Of a stretch of 64,000 nucleotides of DNA, positions 17,462 to 25,830 are shown piece by piece. Location: NCBI RefSeq assembly GCF_008274695.1, contig NZ_VTOU01000001.1, forward strand, positions 682,001 to 746,000, given 5' to 3'. The position numbers and the translations under genes were made by a program. The notes beneath the pieces were generated by a model, which saw only the letters and a list, made by a program, of their open reading frames with translations, was not told where the DNA came from and did no database searches. The DNA comes from Sphingomonas montanisoli. Its GTDB lineage: Bacteria; Pseudomonadota; Alphaproteobacteria; Sphingomonadales; Sphingomonadaceae. Position 1 is the stretch's first letter. Each line of letters opens with the position of its first letter.

Positions 17462-19513
17462 TCAGGCGGCCGGATTGATCAGGATGTTGCCGACGCGGTC
17501 GACCGTGGCGACGCAGCCGCCCTCGATGAGCGTGGTCGAGTCCATCTCGATGACGATGGCGGGGCCGGGGATGACGTCCCCCTGCTCCAGCTTCGCGCGG
17601 TCGTAGATCGCGCCGGGGCGGAAATCGCCGTCGAGCCAGATCTGATGATCGCGGATCTTGGCCTGCGCGGGATCGCCGTCGCCGACCGGCAGATCGGCCG
17701 CGGGCAGATCGAGCGTCGCGCCCATCGCGACCGCACGCAGGTTCACCAGCTCATGCGGGCTTTCCATGTTGAAGGTGAAGAGGCGGTGATGCTCCTCGTC
17801 GAAGCGCGCCTCGACGCCGGCAAGGCCGTCACGGCGCAGCGTTTCGGGATCGATCGACAGCGGCACTTCGAACGCCTGCCCTTCATAGCGGACGTCGATT
17901 TCGAACTGTGCGGTGATCTCCGACGCCGGGATGCCGTCATCGGTCAGCTGCTTCTCCACCTGCGCGCGCATCTCTTCGAGGATCGCGATGACTTCGGCCT
18001 CGTTGGTTTCGACGAAGCGCTTGGAGAAGCTGCGCGCGGTCTCGGTGCGGGTGCGGGTCGTCGCGTCGCCCAGCGCGCACAGCACGCCCGGCGAAACCGG
18101 CGATACGGCGGGCCAGCTGCCCATCAGGCGCGCGACGGCGTTCACATGGAGCGGACCGGCGCCACCAAAGCCCATCAGCGCGAAGTCGCGCGGATCGTAA
18201 CCCTGCTGGACCGAGATCATGCGCAGCGCGCCGAACATATTTTCGTTCACGATATCGATGATGCCGCGCGCGGCTTCGTAGAGGCCGATGCCCAGCGCGT
18301 CGGCGATCGTCTGGACCGCCGCAATCGATCCTTCGCGATCGAGCTTGAAGGTGCCGCCGAGCAAAGCCTCGGGGAGATAGCCCAGCACGACGTTCGCGTC
18401 GGTCACGGTCGGCAGCGTGCCGCCCTTGCCATAGGCCACCGGCCCCGGCACCGCGCCCGCCGACTGCGGGCCGACGCGCAGCGCCTTGGTCAGTTCGGGG
18501 ACATAGGCGATCGAACCCCCGCCCGCGCCCACCGTCTTGACGTCGAGCGCCGAGGCGCGAACCGCGAGGTGGCCGACCTCGGTAGTCCGCACGCGCCGGG
18601 CTTCCAGGTTCTCGATCAAAGCAACGTCGGTCGAGGTGCCGCCGACGTCGAGCGTCAGGATATTCTTGATGCCCGCATTCTTGCCGACCCAGAGCGCGCC
18701 GGTGACGCCGCCCGCAGGCCCGGACATCAGCAGCGACACCGGATGCTGTTCGGACATTTCCGACGACATCAGCCCGCCGTCCGACCGCAGCAGCGACAGG
18801 CGCCCCGCCATCCCGCTCTCGCGCAGCTTGGAGCGCAGGTTGCGGACGTAGCGGCCGACCACCGGGCGCACCGCGGCGTTGGCAACGGTCGTCAGCGTGC
18901 GCTCATATTCCTGCATTTCGGGCAGGACTTCATGGCTCAAGGAGACGGGAATGTCGGGCATGATCTCGGCCGCCAGTTCGGCGACACGCTTTTCATGCGC
19001 GCCGTTGAGATAGGCGTTCATCAGGCTGACCGTCAGTGCCTCGACGCCCTGGGCCTTCAGCTTCTCAAGCTGCGCGCGGATATCGGCATCGTCGATCGCT
19101 TCGATCTCGTTGCCGCGCGCGTCCAGACGTCCCTGGATCTCGAACGTGTCGAGCAAAGCCGCCAGCGGCTCGGGCTTCGGCCAGATGATCCAGCCCGCAA
19201 GCCCCCCCGGCACGAAGCTGCGCGCGATCTGCATGATCTGGCGATAGCCGCGCGTGACGATCAGGCCGACGCGTGCGCCCTTCCCTTCCAACACCGCATT
19301 GGTCGCAACCGTCGTGCCGTGCAGGAAGGTCTCGATATCGGCGGGCGTGATCCCCGCCTTCTCGCAGATCGCCGTCACCCCGTTCAGGATGCCAACCGAA
19401 GAGTCGGCCGGGGTCGACGGCGTCTTGTGCCGCCAGAAGCTGCCCGATTCCTCCTCAAGAAGAAGCAGGTCGGTGAAGGTGCCGCCTACGTCGACGCCCA
19501 GACGATATGCCAT
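17462..19513 (-). CDS. Hydantoinase A / oxoprolinase family protein (HyuA-type)
   Basis: A 683-residue ATP-binding partner of HyuB. The N-terminal YRLGVDVGGTFTDLLLLEEESG and HGTTVATNAVLEGKGARVGLIVTRGYR, plus the central LTLDVGGTSTDVALIE, are the two phosphate-binding loops of this ASKHA-type family. GGAGPLHVNAVARLMG is also conserved. The proteins phosphorylate the substrate to drive hydrolysis or carboxylation. It starts only 3 bp after the HMG-CoA-lyase-like stop and precedes HyuB, so all are probably one transcript driven from about 20.5 kb. No biotin-related subunit is visible nearby. Confidence 0.91.
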   Translation of the reverse strand: MAYRLGVDVGGTFTDLLLLEEESGSFWRHKTPSTPADSSVGILNGVTAICEKAGITPADIETFLHGTTVATNAVLEGKGARVGLIVTRGYRQIMQIARSFVPGGLAGWIIWPKPEPLAALLDTFEIQGRLDARGNEIEAIDDADIRAQLEKLKAQGVEALTVSLMNAYLNGAHEKRVAELAAEIMPDIPVSLSHEVLPEMQEYERTLTTVANAAVRPVVGRYVRNLRSKLRESGMAGRLSLLRSDGGLMSSEMSEQHPVSLLMSGPAGGVTGALWVGKNAGIKNILTLDVGGTSTDVALIENLEARRVRTTEVGHLAVRASALDVKTVGAGGGSIAYVPELTKALRVGPQSAGAVPGPVAYGKGGTLPTVTDANVVLGYLPEALLGGTFKLDREGSIAAVQTIADALGIGLYEAARGIIDIVNENMFGALRMISVQQGYDPRDFALMGFGGAGPLHVNAVARLMGSWPAVSPVSPGVLCALGDATTRTRTETARSFSKRFVETNEAEVIAILEEMRAQVEKQLTDDGIPASEITAQFEIDVRYEGQAFEVPLSIDPETLRRDGLAGVEARFDEEHHRLFTFNMESPHELVNLRAVAMGATLDLPAADLPVGDGDPAQAKIRDHQIWLDGDFRPGAIYDRAKLEQGDVIPGPAIVIEMDSTTLIEGGCVATVDRVGNILINPAA

Positions 19514-19516
19514 GTC

Positions 19517-20425
19517 TCAGTTGCTCCGGATATTCTGCGGAAAGCCGCCGGCGCGGGCGACCATCGAAGGAAGTGGCTTGCGCATCACATCGGTGAACCA
19601 GCGGTTCGCCGCGATCAGCGCGTCGAGATCGAGCCCGGTCGCCACACCTGAGCGATCGAGCAGATAGTGGACGTCCTCTGTGGGAACGTTGCCCGCTGCG
19701 CCCGGCGCGAAGGGGCAGCCGCCCAGCCCGCCCAGCGAGGCGTCGATCGTGGCGGCTCCCACCTCCACCGCCGCCCAGACGTTCGCGAGGCCGGTGTTCC
19801 GGGTGTTGTGGAAATGGCAGCGGACGGGAATGTCGCCGATCGCATCGCGGACGCGGCCGATCAGGTCGGTTACCTGCGACGGTACCGCGACGCCAATCGT
19901 GTCGGCCAGCGCGATTTCGCGGGGGTTGGCGTCGGCGAGACGCTTTGCCATTTCGACGACATGATCGGGCGAAACATCGCCTTCAAACGGACAGCCGAAG
20001 GACGCGCCGATCGTCACCTGCGCGCTGCGCCCTTCGGCGAGGCCGAGGCGGATGATGTCGCGCGCGACATCGACCGATTCGAACGCCGTCTGCCCCTGGT
20101 TGCGCATCGCGAAGCTGTCGGTCGCGACGCACACCGCGCCCAGTTCGTGAACCTTGGTCGCCAGCGCCCGTTCGGCGCCGCGCACGTTGAGGACGAGGCC
20201 GATATAGGTGACGCCGTCGATGTCGGGCAGGCCGGCGATCACCTCTGCGGCGTCGGCCATCTGCGGCACCTTCTTTGGGTTGACGAAGCTTGCCACCTCG
20301 ATCCGCCGGACACCCGCGCTCACCGCACGGCGAACAAGCTCGATCTTGTCCACAGTCGCGACGACGACACTTTCATTCTGAAGGCCATCGCGCGGGCCGA
20401 CCTCGACGATCTCTATGCTGGTCAT
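19517..20425 (-). CDS. HMG-CoA-lyase-family acyl-CoA lyase
   Basis: A 302-residue TIM-barrel lyase. It opens with EIVEVGPRDGLQNES (metal and substrate site), has EVASFVNPKKVPQMADA, HFHNTRNTG (metal histidines) and the family signature GLGGCPFAPGAAGN with the catalytic cysteine. Members cleave 3-hydroxy-3-methylglutaryl-CoA or related tertiary hydroxyacyl-CoAs to acetyl-CoA and a keto product. As first gene of an operon with a CoA-transferase, it probably handles the CoA ester made there; that substrate need not be HMG-CoA. The start at 20425 has GGGAGGGAGA upstream, and a perfect IclR-box lies 96 bp upstream. Confidence 0.88.
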   Translation of the reverse strand: MTSIEIVEVGPRDGLQNESVVVATVDKIELVRRAVSAGVRRIEVASFVNPKKVPQMADAAEVIAGLPDIDGVTYIGLVLNVRGAERALATKVHELGAVCVATDSFAMRNQGQTAFESVDVARDIIRLGLAEGRSAQVTIGASFGCPFEGDVSPDHVVEMAKRLADANPREIALADTIGVAVPSQVTDLIGRVRDAIGDIPVRCHFHNTRNTGLANVWAAVEVGAATIDASLGGLGGCPFAPGAAGNVPTEDVHYLLDRSGVATGLDLDALIAANRWFTDVMRKPLPSMVARAGGFPQNIRSN

Positions 20426-20520
20426 GCCGGGTCTCCCTCCCAAGGCGGCGCGCGGCGCCACCGTCCAGGGAAAGAGTTTTGCGTGGCGCGCCCGTATGAC
20501 GGAACGGGGTCAAAGGGCTT

Positions 20521-20537
20521 TGTTCGCCTGGCGGACA
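20521..20537. promoter_or_regulatory. IclR-type operator, copy 1 (TGTTCGCCTGGCGGACA)
   Basis: A 17-bp inverted repeat (TGTTCGCC / GGCGGACA around one T) lies 96 bp upstream of the HMG-CoA-lyase-like start, in the 196-bp gap 20426-20621. Exactly the same 17 bases stand at 27102 next to the IclR gene and at 29406. Assignment to that regulator is inference from recurrence and position. Confidence 0.75.
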
Positions 20538-20621
20538 TGCATGTTTCGACCGCAACGGAAAACGCCGGACAAGGGGACCAGCCCTCGCCCGGCGCTACGC
20601 CCTCCTGCGGGTGTTCGAACG

Positions 20622-21260
20622 TCAGGCGCGCCTGGCGGCGAGCCCATTAAGGTGCGCGATCGTCTCGGCTTCGCTGACGACGTCGGCATATTTGGCGTTC
20701 ATGTCGAACAGATTCGCTTCATGCGGCGCGGGGTGGCGGTCGCCGCAGGCATCGGCGATCACCGAGGTCCGGAAACCGTGCGACATCGCGTCGACGCAGG
20801 TCGCGCGCACGCAACCGCTGGTCGAAACGCCCGTCAGCATCACGCCGTCCACGCCCATCGCCGTCAGCGTCGAGGCGAGCGAGGTGCCGAAGAAGGCGCT
20901 GGGATATTGTTTCGAGACGATCAGTTCGTCGGCCTCCGGCACCAGCCCCTTGGGCCATGCGCCCATCGGATTGCCCTGAAGGAAATAGCGCAGCGGCTTC
21001 GACTTTTCGAAGAAGCGGCCGCCGTCGAGCGCGAGCGGATGATAGACGACGTTGGTCAGGATCACCGGCACGCCCGCCGCCCGCGCCGCTTCGCGCACGC
21101 GCAGGGTGGAGAGGAGCGAGGCGTCCGATCCCATGTAGAGATCGCATTCGGGATTGAAGTACGCCTCGACCATATCGATCACGATCAGCGCCAGCTTGTC
21201 GCCGAAGCCGACGCGACGCCCGAAGGCGCGGGCATAGTTTTCGGACAGGTCGTCGCTCAT
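20622..21260 (-). CDS. Isochorismatase-family amidohydrolase (maleamate / N-carbamoylsarcosine amidase-like)
   Basis: A 212-residue cysteine hydrolase with the full catalytic triad: Asp in ALIVIDMVEAY (about 29), Lys in ELIVSKQYPSAFFGT (about 117) and Cys in TGVSTSGCVRATCVDA (about 150), with the cis-peptide region before the cysteine. Relatives hydrolyse maleamate in nicotinate breakdown or N-carbamoylsarcosine in creatinine breakdown. It is the last gene of the seven-gene minus-strand operon starting at 27020. An amidase here suggests that a nitrogen-containing intermediate occurs, although ester hydrolysis is also known in the fold. GAAGGACGAGAAAG precedes the ATG. Confidence 0.85.
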   Translation of the reverse strand: MSDDLSENYARAFGRRVGFGDKLALIVIDMVEAYFNPECDLYMGSDASLLSTLRVREAARAAGVPVILTNVVYHPLALDGGRFFEKSKPLRYFLQGNPMGAWPKGLVPEADELIVSKQYPSAFFGTSLASTLTAMGVDGVMLTGVSTSGCVRATCVDAMSHGFRTSVIADACGDRHPAPHEANLFDMNAKYADVVSEAETIAHLNGLAARRA

Positions 21261-21272
21261 CTTTCTCGTCCT

Positions 21273-21869
21273 TCAGTAGAGCCAGGGCTGGGCGCGGCGC
21301 TGTGCGGCCTCGAACCCATCGATGTCGGTGGTGGCGCGGGCCATGATCGTGTCGATCTCGTCCCAGCCGTTGAGCAGGCGTTCCTTGGCGGGCGCGTCGA
21401 TATCGAACGCGATCGAGATGTCGCCGCGCCCGACGCGCTGCGTCGGAAGGTCGACGCTCAGCGCGCCCTGCGCGGCGGCATCGGCCAGTTGGCCGATCGC
21501 CTCGCGGCCCAGCCGGATCGCCAGTACGCCATTGCGCAGGCAGTTTGCTGCGAAGATTTCGCCGAAGCTTTCGGCAACGACGCAGGTGATGCCCGCGCCC
21601 GCGAGCGCCCACACCGCCTGCTCGCGGCTCGATCCGCAACCGAACTCACGCCCCGCCAGCACGATGCCCGCGCCGGCCGCAAGCGCCGGATCGACCGGAT
21701 TGTCGACGGGCTGATCCTGCGCATCGAAGCGACGGTCGTAGCAAAGGTACCGGCCCAGCCCGTCCTTCTCCATGATGAGCAAGAAGCGCGCCGGGAACAG
21801 CACGTCGGTGTCGATCCGATCCTCTATCAAAGCGAGTGCGGGGGCTTCGAGCGTGGTGAACGGCTTCAT
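21273..21869 (-). CDS. LeuD-like small subunit of an aconitase-family hydratase
   Basis: A 198-residue protein with the swivelling-domain pattern of isopropylmalate isomerase small subunits: [64 protein letters not shown]. It completes the active site of the LeuC-like subunit, whose stop overlaps this start by four bases. Leucine biosynthesis is possible, but there is no leuB or leuA here and all neighbours are catabolic. Hydration of maleate, citraconate, dimethylmaleate or a similar unsaturated diacid therefore seems more likely; this is inference. Confidence 0.85.
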   Translation of the reverse strand: MKPFTTLEAPALALIEDRIDTDVLFPARFLLIMEKDGLGRYLCYDRRFDAQDQPVDNPVDPALAAGAGIVLAGREFGCGSSREQAVWALAGAGITCVVAESFGEIFAANCLRNGVLAIRLGREAIGQLADAAAQGALSVDLPTQRVGRGDISIAFDIDAPAKERLLNGWDEIDTIMARATTDIDGFEAAQRRAQPWLY

Positions 21870-23266
21870 ACCAGATCCCGCACGTCGACGAGGTGGCCGG
21901 TGACGGCGGCGGCGGCGGCCATGGCCGGGCTCATCAAATGGGTGCGCCCGCCCCGGCCCTGACGGCCTTCGAAATTGCGGTTCGACGTGGCGGCGCAGCG
22001 TTCGCCGGGGGTCAGCCGATCCTCGTTCATCGCGACGCACATCGAACAGCCCGCCTCGCGCCATTCGAAGCCCGCGTCGCGGAAGATGCGGTCGAGCCCT
22101 TCGGCTTCGGCCTGATGCTTGACCGGGGTGGAGCCGGGGACGACGAGCGCGCGGACGTTCGGTGCGACGCGGCGGCCGGCGGCAACCTTCGCGGCCTCGC
22201 GCAGATCCTCGATCCGGCCGTTGGTGCAACTGCCGATGAAGACGCGGTCGATCGCGATGTCGGTCAGCGCCGCGCAGGCCGTCAGGCCCATATAATCGAG
22301 CGCGCGACGCTGCTGCGCCTTTGCCGCCTCGGTGGGCGCGGCTTCGGGATCGGGCACGCACCCGCCGATCGCGGCGGCGTCCTGCGGGTTGGTGCCCCAC
22401 GTCACCTGCGGCGCGAGGTTGGACACGTCGACCGTCAGGGTCGCGTCATAGACGGCGTCGGCATCGCTCGGCAGCGTGCGCCAGTAATCGACGGCGGCGG
22501 CGAAGGCGTCGCCCTGCGGCGCATAAGGCCGCCCTTCGACCCATGCGAAGGTGGTCGCGTCCGGCGCGACGAGGCCGATGCGCGCGCCCGCCTCGATCGT
22601 CATGTTGCACAGGGTCATGCGCGCGGCCATCGACATGGCCGACACCGCCTCGCCGCGATATTCGACCGCATAGCCGGTGCCGAAGCCCGCGCCGAAGCGG
22701 CCGATCAGGTAGAGCGCCAGATCCTTCGCCCCGACCCAGGCCGGCAGTTCGCCCTCGATCCGGACCTCCATCGTCTTGGCGCGCGTCTGGACGATGCACT
22801 GCGTCGCCAGCACCGTCGCGCAGTCGCTCGCGCCGATACCGAAGGCCAGCGCGCCAAAAGCACCGTGGGTCGAGGTGTGGCTGTCGCCGCAGGCCAGCGT
22901 GATGCCGGGAAGCGTGAAGCCCTGTTCGGGGCCGATCACATGAACGATGCCCTGGCGTGGATCATCGAGCGCGATGTGCGGCAGGCCGAAGTCGTGCGCA
23001 TTCTCCGCGAGCCGCGCGACCTGCGCGGCGGCAAGGCCGGTCAGCGCCTCGCTGCGCCCGTCGCTGGGCACCGCATGATCGGGCACGGCGAGGTTCACGT
23101 CGGGCCGGCGCGCGGGGCGATCGCGGTCGCGAAGGGCGAGGAAGGACTGGTGGGTACTCACCTCCTGCAACAGGTGGCGATCGACATAGAGCAAAGTCGA
23201 TCCGTCGCCCATGTCGGCGACGACATGCGCGTCCCACAATTTGTCGTAGAGGGTGCGGCCCGCCAT
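21866..23266 (-). CDS. LeuC-like large subunit of an aconitase-family hydratase
   Basis: A 466-residue iron-sulfur hydro-lyase subunit. The start [12 protein letters not shown], then [40 protein letters not shown] and [44 protein letters not shown], place it among isopropylmalate isomerase large subunits. The cysteines in SCTNGR and CSMC bind the 4Fe-4S cluster. It reversibly hydrates a double bond in a di- or tricarboxylic acid. It lies 4 bp after the alcohol-dehydrogenase-like gene and overlaps the small subunit, within an operon opening with a flavin monooxygenase. Confidence 0.88.
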   Translation of the reverse strand: MAGRTLYDKLWDAHVVADMGDGSTLLYVDRHLLQEVSTHQSFLALRDRDRPARRPDVNLAVPDHAVPSDGRSEALTGLAAAQVARLAENAHDFGLPHIALDDPRQGIVHVIGPEQGFTLPGITLACGDSHTSTHGAFGALAFGIGASDCATVLATQCIVQTRAKTMEVRIEGELPAWVGAKDLALYLIGRFGAGFGTGYAVEYRGEAVSAMSMAARMTLCNMTIEAGARIGLVAPDATTFAWVEGRPYAPQGDAFAAAVDYWRTLPSDADAVYDATLTVDVSNLAPQVTWGTNPQDAAAIGGCVPDPEAAPTEAAKAQQRRALDYMGLTACAALTDIAIDRVFIGSCTNGRIEDLREAAKVAAGRRVAPNVRALVVPGSTPVKHQAEAEGLDRIFRDAGFEWREAGCSMCVAMNEDRLTPGERCAATSNRNFEGRQGRGGRTHLMSPAMAAAAAVTGHLVDVRDLV

Positions 23267-23270
23267 CGGC

Positions 23271-24293
23271 TTATCGGGCGATCTTGATGATCACGCGGCC
23301 GACATCCTTGGCCTCGTCGCCCGTCAGCAGCGCGAAGGCGTCCGCCGCCTGTTCGAGCGGGAAACGCGCGCTGATCGTCGGGGAGAGATCGAGCTTGCCT
23401 TCCGCAATCAGCCGCAGCGCGCGCGCCTGATCCGGGCCGCCGCGCACGCCGACGACGTGGAGTTCGCGGTTGACGATATCCCAGTTGGTGACGGGCAGCG
23501 CGCCGCCGCCGGTCAGCGCGATCGTGGCGCCGGGGGCCGCGACCTTGAACGCCTGCTCCATGCCCCATTCGGTCGCGGAGGTTTCGACGATACCAGCAAA
23601 GCCACCGGGAAAGGCTTCGAGAACCGCCGGCGAGACATCCTCGCCATGCGCATTGATGCGGAACACGCGCTCGGCGCCCAGTTCGCCCGCCATGCCGGCC
23701 TTGGCGCCGCGCCCGCCGATGGCGATGGGCTTGAGGCCGATTGCGCGGGCGGTGGCGATCGCGCCATGCCCCATCGCGCCGACCCCGACGATCGCGACCG
23801 GCGAACCTTCGGGCAGGCCAAGCTTGTCGAAGGCGTTGAGCGCGTCGACCAAACCGGTGATCATCGCCGCCGCCTCATCGCTGACGCCATCGGGCATCAC
23901 GCACAGCTTGCGCACCGAAACGAGCGCATAATCCTGCGCGCAGATCTGACGGACGTAGCGGCCGAGATCGGGCGACAGGCAGAGGTTGGTGCGGCCCGCC
24001 GAACAGTTCGCGCAGGTGCCGCAATTGTCGAGCGACTGCGCGGTCACGCGCTGGCCGACTTCGAAGCCCGTCACATCCGGCCCGAGCGCCGCAATCTCCG
24101 CCGAGAAATCGGCGCCGATGCCGATCGGATATTCGGTGACGTAGCGCCCGCCGCGATTGAGATAGACGCCCAGACAGGTGCCGTAGGGCGAATAAGCCAA
24201 CACGCGCACCAGCACCTCACCCGGACCGGGCGTAGGAATAGGGATGTCGTCGATCCGCAGATCCGCCGGACCGTGTAGTCGTGCCGCTCGCAT
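23271..24293 (-). CDS. Zinc-type alcohol dehydrogenase-like protein with altered catalytic zinc site
   Basis: A 340-residue medium-chain dehydrogenase. The structural zinc lobe is intact ([16 protein letters not shown], about 89-104) and the cofactor fold shows [21 protein letters not shown]. The catalytic zinc site looks abnormal: the usual ACGVCGTD segment reads [11 protein letters not shown], and the usual GHE motif reads GADFSAEI. It may be a zinc-independent reductase, use different ligands, or have lost activity. Its ATG shares one base with the bicupin stop (TAATG), so the genes are tightly coupled. Confidence 0.82.
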   Translation of the reverse strand: MRAARLHGPADLRIDDIPIPTPGPGEVLVRVLAYSPYGTCLGVYLNRGGRYVTEYPIGIGADFSAEIAALGPDVTGFEVGQRVTAQSLDNCGTCANCSAGRTNLCLSPDLGRYVRQICAQDYALVSVRKLCVMPDGVSDEAAAMITGLVDALNAFDKLGLPEGSPVAIVGVGAMGHGAIATARAIGLKPIAIGGRGAKAGMAGELGAERVFRINAHGEDVSPAVLEAFPGGFAGIVETSATEWGMEQAFKVAAPGATIALTGGGALPVTNWDIVNRELHVVGVRGGPDQARALRLIAEGKLDLSPTISARFPLEQAADAFALLTGDEAKDVGRVIIKIAR

Positions 24294-25039
24294 TACTGAC
24301 GGCCAAACTGCCAGACGAGGACGGTGCAGCCCTTTGCGGAGCCGGTCGCGCCCAGCAGCGGCGTATCCGCCTCACCCGACGTATAATCCTGCGGCACGAA
24401 GTCGCCCGCGGTGCCATCGACCGAACCGGCGAGGATGAACGCCTCCCAATCCGCACCCAGCACCGGCGCCGTGCCCTGCCAGCCGGCGGGGATTTCGGCG
24501 ATCAAAGTGCGCGCGCCCGACACCGGATCGGCGCTGAGCGGCTTGATGCCCCATTCGGCCGGAAAGGCTGCGTCGGGGCCTGCCGCGACATCGGCGACCG
24601 GCAGGCTGAAGACGTGGCCGCGCGGATCGTTCGATTCCGGCAGCGGATATTCCTTCGGCTCGGCCGGTTCGTGGACGAGATTGAGGACGAGGACGCCGTC
24701 GCTGCGGGTCAGCGCCATCGCGCCGATATGCGACTTTTCATCATGGCCGTGGACGATATGCGCGGGGCGATAGAAATAGTCGCCCTCCTTCCAATAATGC
24801 ACGTCGTCGAGCGTGACCGATCCTTCGAGGATGAACACTTCCTCGACCGCGTCATGATAATGGGCGACGCCACCGCCGCGCCAGTTCTCGGGAATGCCGA
24901 CGATCGACGTGACATGCCCGGTCGCCTCGTCGAGGCCCAGCAGGCGGCGGCGCAGGCCGTGCTTGCCCAGCGGCTCCCAGGGCATTTCGGACGCGCGAAC
25001 GCGCTGAAGCGGCTTCTCGGTCTTGCGCATCACGCCCAT
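24293..25039 (-). CDS. Bicupin protein 1 (metal site in N-terminal domain)
   Basis: A 248-residue protein with two cupin domains. The first has HYHDAVEEVFILEGSVTLDDVHYWKEGDYFYRPAHIVHGHDE (about 59-100), giving the HxH, Glu and His ligands of a cupin metal site. The second (WQGTAPVLGADWEAFILAGSVDGTAGDFVPQDY) has no such histidines. Such proteins include ring-cleaving and carbon-carbon-cleaving dioxygenases and isomerases. GGAGG lies upstream of the ATG at 25039. It follows the arylmalonate-decarboxylase-like gene by two bases. Two other bicupin genes lie at 31857 and 32757 in the same presumed regulon. Confidence 0.8.
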   Translation of the reverse strand: MGVMRKTEKPLQRVRASEMPWEPLGKHGLRRRLLGLDEATGHVTSIVGIPENWRGGGVAHYHDAVEEVFILEGSVTLDDVHYWKEGDYFYRPAHIVHGHDEKSHIGAMALTRSDGVLVLNLVHEPAEPKEYPLPESNDPRGHVFSLPVADVAAGPDAAFPAEWGIKPLSADPVSGARTLIAEIPAGWQGTAPVLGADWEAFILAGSVDGTAGDFVPQDYTSGEADTPLLGATGSAKGCTVLVWQFGRQ

Positions 25040-25041
25040 GA

Positions 25042-25830
25042 TCAGAATTCCTCCATCAGACGGCCGAAACCTTCCTTGCGATCCATGACGCCGTTGGCGC
25101 GCAGTGCGTGCCAATAGGTCGCGGTGTTGATTGCGATCACCGGCTTGCCGAGCCACAATTCGGCCGCCGCCGCGATCCGCATCGCCGACACGTTGGTGCC
25201 GCACTGGATCAGCGCGTCGACATCGTCGCCGTCGAGCGCCTTGAACGTATCGCGGATCGTCTCGGGCGTCTGCTCGGCGATCGACAGCCAGGACGGGCAC
25301 TGCAGCGGAATGTCGCGCACCGTTTCATAGCCGTGGTCGGACAGGAAGTTGCTGACCTCGGCATTGGCGGTCGGATAATAAGGCGAGAAGAACGCCACCT
25401 TCTTGATGTTCTGCCCGTACGCCTTGAGCGCCGCGACCACCGACTCCGCGCCGGTCGACACGCCCAGGCCCGAGACCTGCTCGACATTCTGGCGCCACTT
25501 CACCGCGCCCTCGGCGCCGCCGAAGAAGGTCACGGCCGACATGCCCATGACCAGATAATCGGGCGCGCAGGTCAGCACGCCTTTCACCGCGTCGATCGTG
25601 TTGTGGCTGATCTCCCAAGCGCCGGCCATGAAGCTCTCGTTCGACACCGCCTTGGCATTGTCGACGACGATGCGGCTGTAATGGTTGGTCACGCCTGCGG
25701 GGCGAAGGTCGTCGAAATCGGGCTGGACGATCGTGTTGGTCGACGGGCCGAGCACGCCGAACTTATAGCGATAGCCCTGAACGTCCTTGTTGCGACGCTC
25801 AACGGGGGGTGCGATCTGAAGGTCGGTCAT
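25042..25830 (-). CDS. Asp/Glu racemase-superfamily protein with a single-cysteine, arylmalonate-decarboxylase-like site
   Basis: The 262-residue protein has the two-lobed fold of aspartate racemase, maleate isomerase and arylmalonate decarboxylase. Racemases and maleate isomerases use two cysteines. Here the second-lobe cysteine is present (DALIQCGTNV, Cys210), but the first-lobe position reads LVMGMSAVTFFGG with glycine (Gly96) where they have CTS. Arylmalonate decarboxylase also has Gly there and one Cys. I therefore favour a cofactor-free decarboxylase, though other chemistry is possible. It overlaps the flavin monooxygenase stop by four bases (25827-25830). Confidence 0.8.
   Translation of the reverse strand: MTDLQIAPPVERRNKDVQGYRYKFGVLGPSTNTIVQPDFDDLRPAGVTNHYSRIVVDNAKAVSNESFMAGAWEISHNTIDAVKGVLTCAPDYLVMGMSAVTFFGGAEGAVKWRQNVEQVSGLGVSTGAESVVAALKAYGQNIKKVAFFSPYYPTANAEVSNFLSDHGYETVRDIPLQCPSWLSIAEQTPETIRDTFKALDGDDVDALIQCGTNVSAMRIAAAAELWLGKPVIAINTATYWHALRANGVMDRKEGFGRLMEEF

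Noticed and set aside
15575-21260. Creatinine/hydantoin pathway (N-methylhydantoinase plus N-carbamoylsarcosine amidase)
   Set aside because: HyuA/HyuB and the isochorismatase-type amidase would fit, but they lie in different transcripts and the CoA-transferase, lyase, cupin and monooxygenase genes have no place in that pathway.
21273-23266. leuCD as part of leucine biosynthesis
   Set aside because: It cannot be excluded, but leuA and leuB are absent and the genes overlap or abut catabolic genes in a seven-gene operon behind an IclR-type box, so a catabolic hydratase is preferred.
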